DNA of 7,879 nucleotides, from assembly GCA_024278395.1 (NCBI GenBank), contig JAJRTG010000068.1, positions 1 through 7,879 on the forward strand, read 5' to 3'. Shown here piece after piece: positions 7,241-7,879 of the stretch; within the stretch, counting starts at the first letter, position 1; every line of letters begins with the position of its first letter. A program made the translations under genes and the position numbers. This stretch comes from Fidelibacterota bacterium. Its GTDB lineage: Bacteria; Bipolaricaulota; Bipolaricaulia; UBA7950; UBA9294. The notes under the pieces were generated by a model, which made no database searches, had not been told where the DNA came from, and saw only the letters and a list, made by a program, of their open reading frames with translations.

Positions 7241-7492
7241 ATGTTCTCCCGCTACAAGCGGGCGGTGGAGGCGGCGATCTCCCGTCTCCCGGTGAAGAAC
7301 GGGGTCGTGGACATCGACTCGATCTGGGTGGAGACCTCATTGCCCTACGACCTCATCCAGGAGATCCTCTCCCGCGGGGACCTTGTTCTCCCCGAGAACG
7401 TGGAGCGGATCAACATGAAGTCGGCGATCCAGACGGGAGGAAGCGGTGGAAAGAAAGCGAAAAAGCGAAGAAGAAATAAAGTTCGGCACTGA
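7241..7492 (+). CDS. Small conserved-looking protein with basic tail, function unknown
   Basis: An 83-residue product starting at an ATG 10 nt after the DUF4139 stop. I do not recognise the family. Residues 1-14 look helical (MFSRYKRAVEAAIS); residues 22-56 (VVDIDSIWVETSLPYDLIQE onward, then GDLVLPENVERI) are compatible with a compact helix-turn-helix or winged-helix-like fold: a short strand, a helix after LPYD, and a wing-like segment. The last 16 residues are glycine then Lys/Arg-rich (KKAKKRRRNK), suggesting nucleic-acid or other anionic contact. No signal peptide, so cytoplasmic. No strong Shine-Dalgarno precedes the ATG, hence probable coupling to the DUF4139 stop. An in-frame ATG at 7187 would overlap DUF4139 by 44 nt and add an unlikely sequence. 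The 3' end overlaps the mutase gene by 47 nt. That it is a gene is likely; the fold is a guess. Confidence 0.7.
   Translation: MFSRYKRAVEAAISRLPVKNGVVDIDSIWVETSLPYDLIQEILSRGDLVLPENVERINMKSAIQTGGSGGKKAKKRRRNKVRH
7435..7440 (+). promoter_or_regulatory. Shine-Dalgarno site of the mutase, inside the small gene
   Basis: GGGAGG sits 5 nt before the GTG at 7446 and lies within the coding sequence of the small upstream protein. It supports the GTG as the mutase start, since no ATG lies between it and the conserved FGTDGWRG motif. Confidence 0.7.
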
Positions 7493-7879
7493 CGGCTGGC
7501 GCGGGGTGATCGCCCGCGAGTTCACGTTCGGGAACGTCGGCCGTGTCGCCGCCGCCACCGGCAGGTTCCTCGCGGCTGAGGAGCGCAAGAAACTTTCGAT
7601 CTACACCGACTGGGGAGCGGAGTACCGACCGGCCGGCGACGGAGTGGTGGTCGGCTACGACATGCGCTTTCTGTCCCGCGAGTTCGCCCATCACTTCGCG
7701 CGTGTCCTCCACGACACCGGAATCCCGGTGGTGATCGCGAACGCGCCGGTGACCACTCCGGCGGTCTCCTACGCGGTCGTCGACCGCCGCGCCGCCGCCG
7801 GGATCATGATCACCGCCAGCCACAACCCGCCGATCTACAACGGGATCAAGTACAAGGCCGAGTACGGCGGCTCCGCGCC
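7446..7879 (+). CDS. Phosphoglucomutase/phosphomannomutase, N-terminal part (3' end outside window)
   Basis: The first 144 codons of an alpha-D-phosphohexomutase, which interconverts hexose 1- and 6-phosphates through a phosphoserine intermediate in the cytoplasm. Substrates are typically glucose or mannose phosphates, feeding glycogen, nucleotide-sugar and envelope polysaccharide synthesis. The N-terminal FGTDGWRG motif is at residues 13-20. The catalytic phosphoserine is Ser125 in the diagnostic TASHNP (123-128), followed by YNGIKYK. Domain 1 appears complete to that point; the metal-binding DGDxDR loop and later domains would lie beyond the window. A loop between residues 46 and 66 (EERKKL through GAEYRPAGD) is longer than in many relatives. 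The start is a GTG with GGGAGG 5 nt upstream; the first 12 residues are highly charged and come from the overlap with the upstream gene. PGM versus PMM specificity cannot be told from this part. Confidence 0.93.
   Translation, partial: MERKRKSEEEIKFGTDGWRGVIAREFTFGNVGRVAAATGRFLAAEERKKLSIYTDWGAEYRPAGDGVVVGYDMRFLSREFAHHFARVLHDTGIPVVIANAPVTTPAVSYAVVDRRAAAGIMITASHNPPIYNGIKYKAEYGGSA

Noticed and set aside
1..7879. CRISPR arrays, tRNA or rRNA genes, insertion sequences, rho-independent terminators
   Set aside because: No regular direct repeats, no tRNA-like or rRNA-like segments, no transposase or terminal inverted repeats, and no GC stem followed by a T-run were seen. Both operon ends fall outside the window.

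Overview
The window looks like chromosomal DNA from a GC-rich, probably uncultured, diderm bacterium. The coding density is very high, with six genes, no mobile elements and no RNA genes. The envelope character rests on a small beta-barrel protein of the PorV/PorQ (UPF0164) type, a secreted subtilisin with a C-terminal domain resembling type IX secretion (T9SS) sorting domains, and a very large exported protein ending in outer-membrane-like strands. Such combinations are known from the Fibrobacterota-Chlorobiota-Bacteroidota group and from several candidate phyla. The sequence alone does not fix the phylum, although Bipolaricaulota-like lineages are one possibility.

Left arm (1-5807, minus strand): a tight three-gene operon read right to left. 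It begins with a 707-residue S8 protease (5807-3684). The PorV-like protein follows (3687-2845), joined to the protease by an ATGA stop/start overlap. Four bases later comes a giant exported protein (2840 to beyond position 1) with an N-terminal beta-rich region, a seven-blade beta-propeller of the two-component-regulator (reg_prop) type, and the start of what looks like a barrel. All three have signal peptides or hydrophobic N-termini, so the operon builds envelope or surface proteins. My best reading is a T9SS-like cargo protease, a PorV-like shuttle or barrel, and a surface propeller protein. The T9SS assignment is inference.

Divergent control region (5808-5946): 139 bp with two back-to-back sigma70-type promoters, both with an extended -10 element. 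Each predicted leader is only about 15-17 nt before the start codon, and each has a good Shine-Dalgarno sequence that decides the start.

Right arm (5947-7879, plus strand): an exported DUF4139-family protein (427 aa), a small 83-aa protein of unknown function with a basic tail, and the first 144 codons of a phosphoglucomutase/phosphomannomutase. The small gene overlaps the mutase by 47 nt in a different frame. These three are probably co-transcribed. Everything else that is open on either strand is best explained as GC-rich shadow of these six genes.
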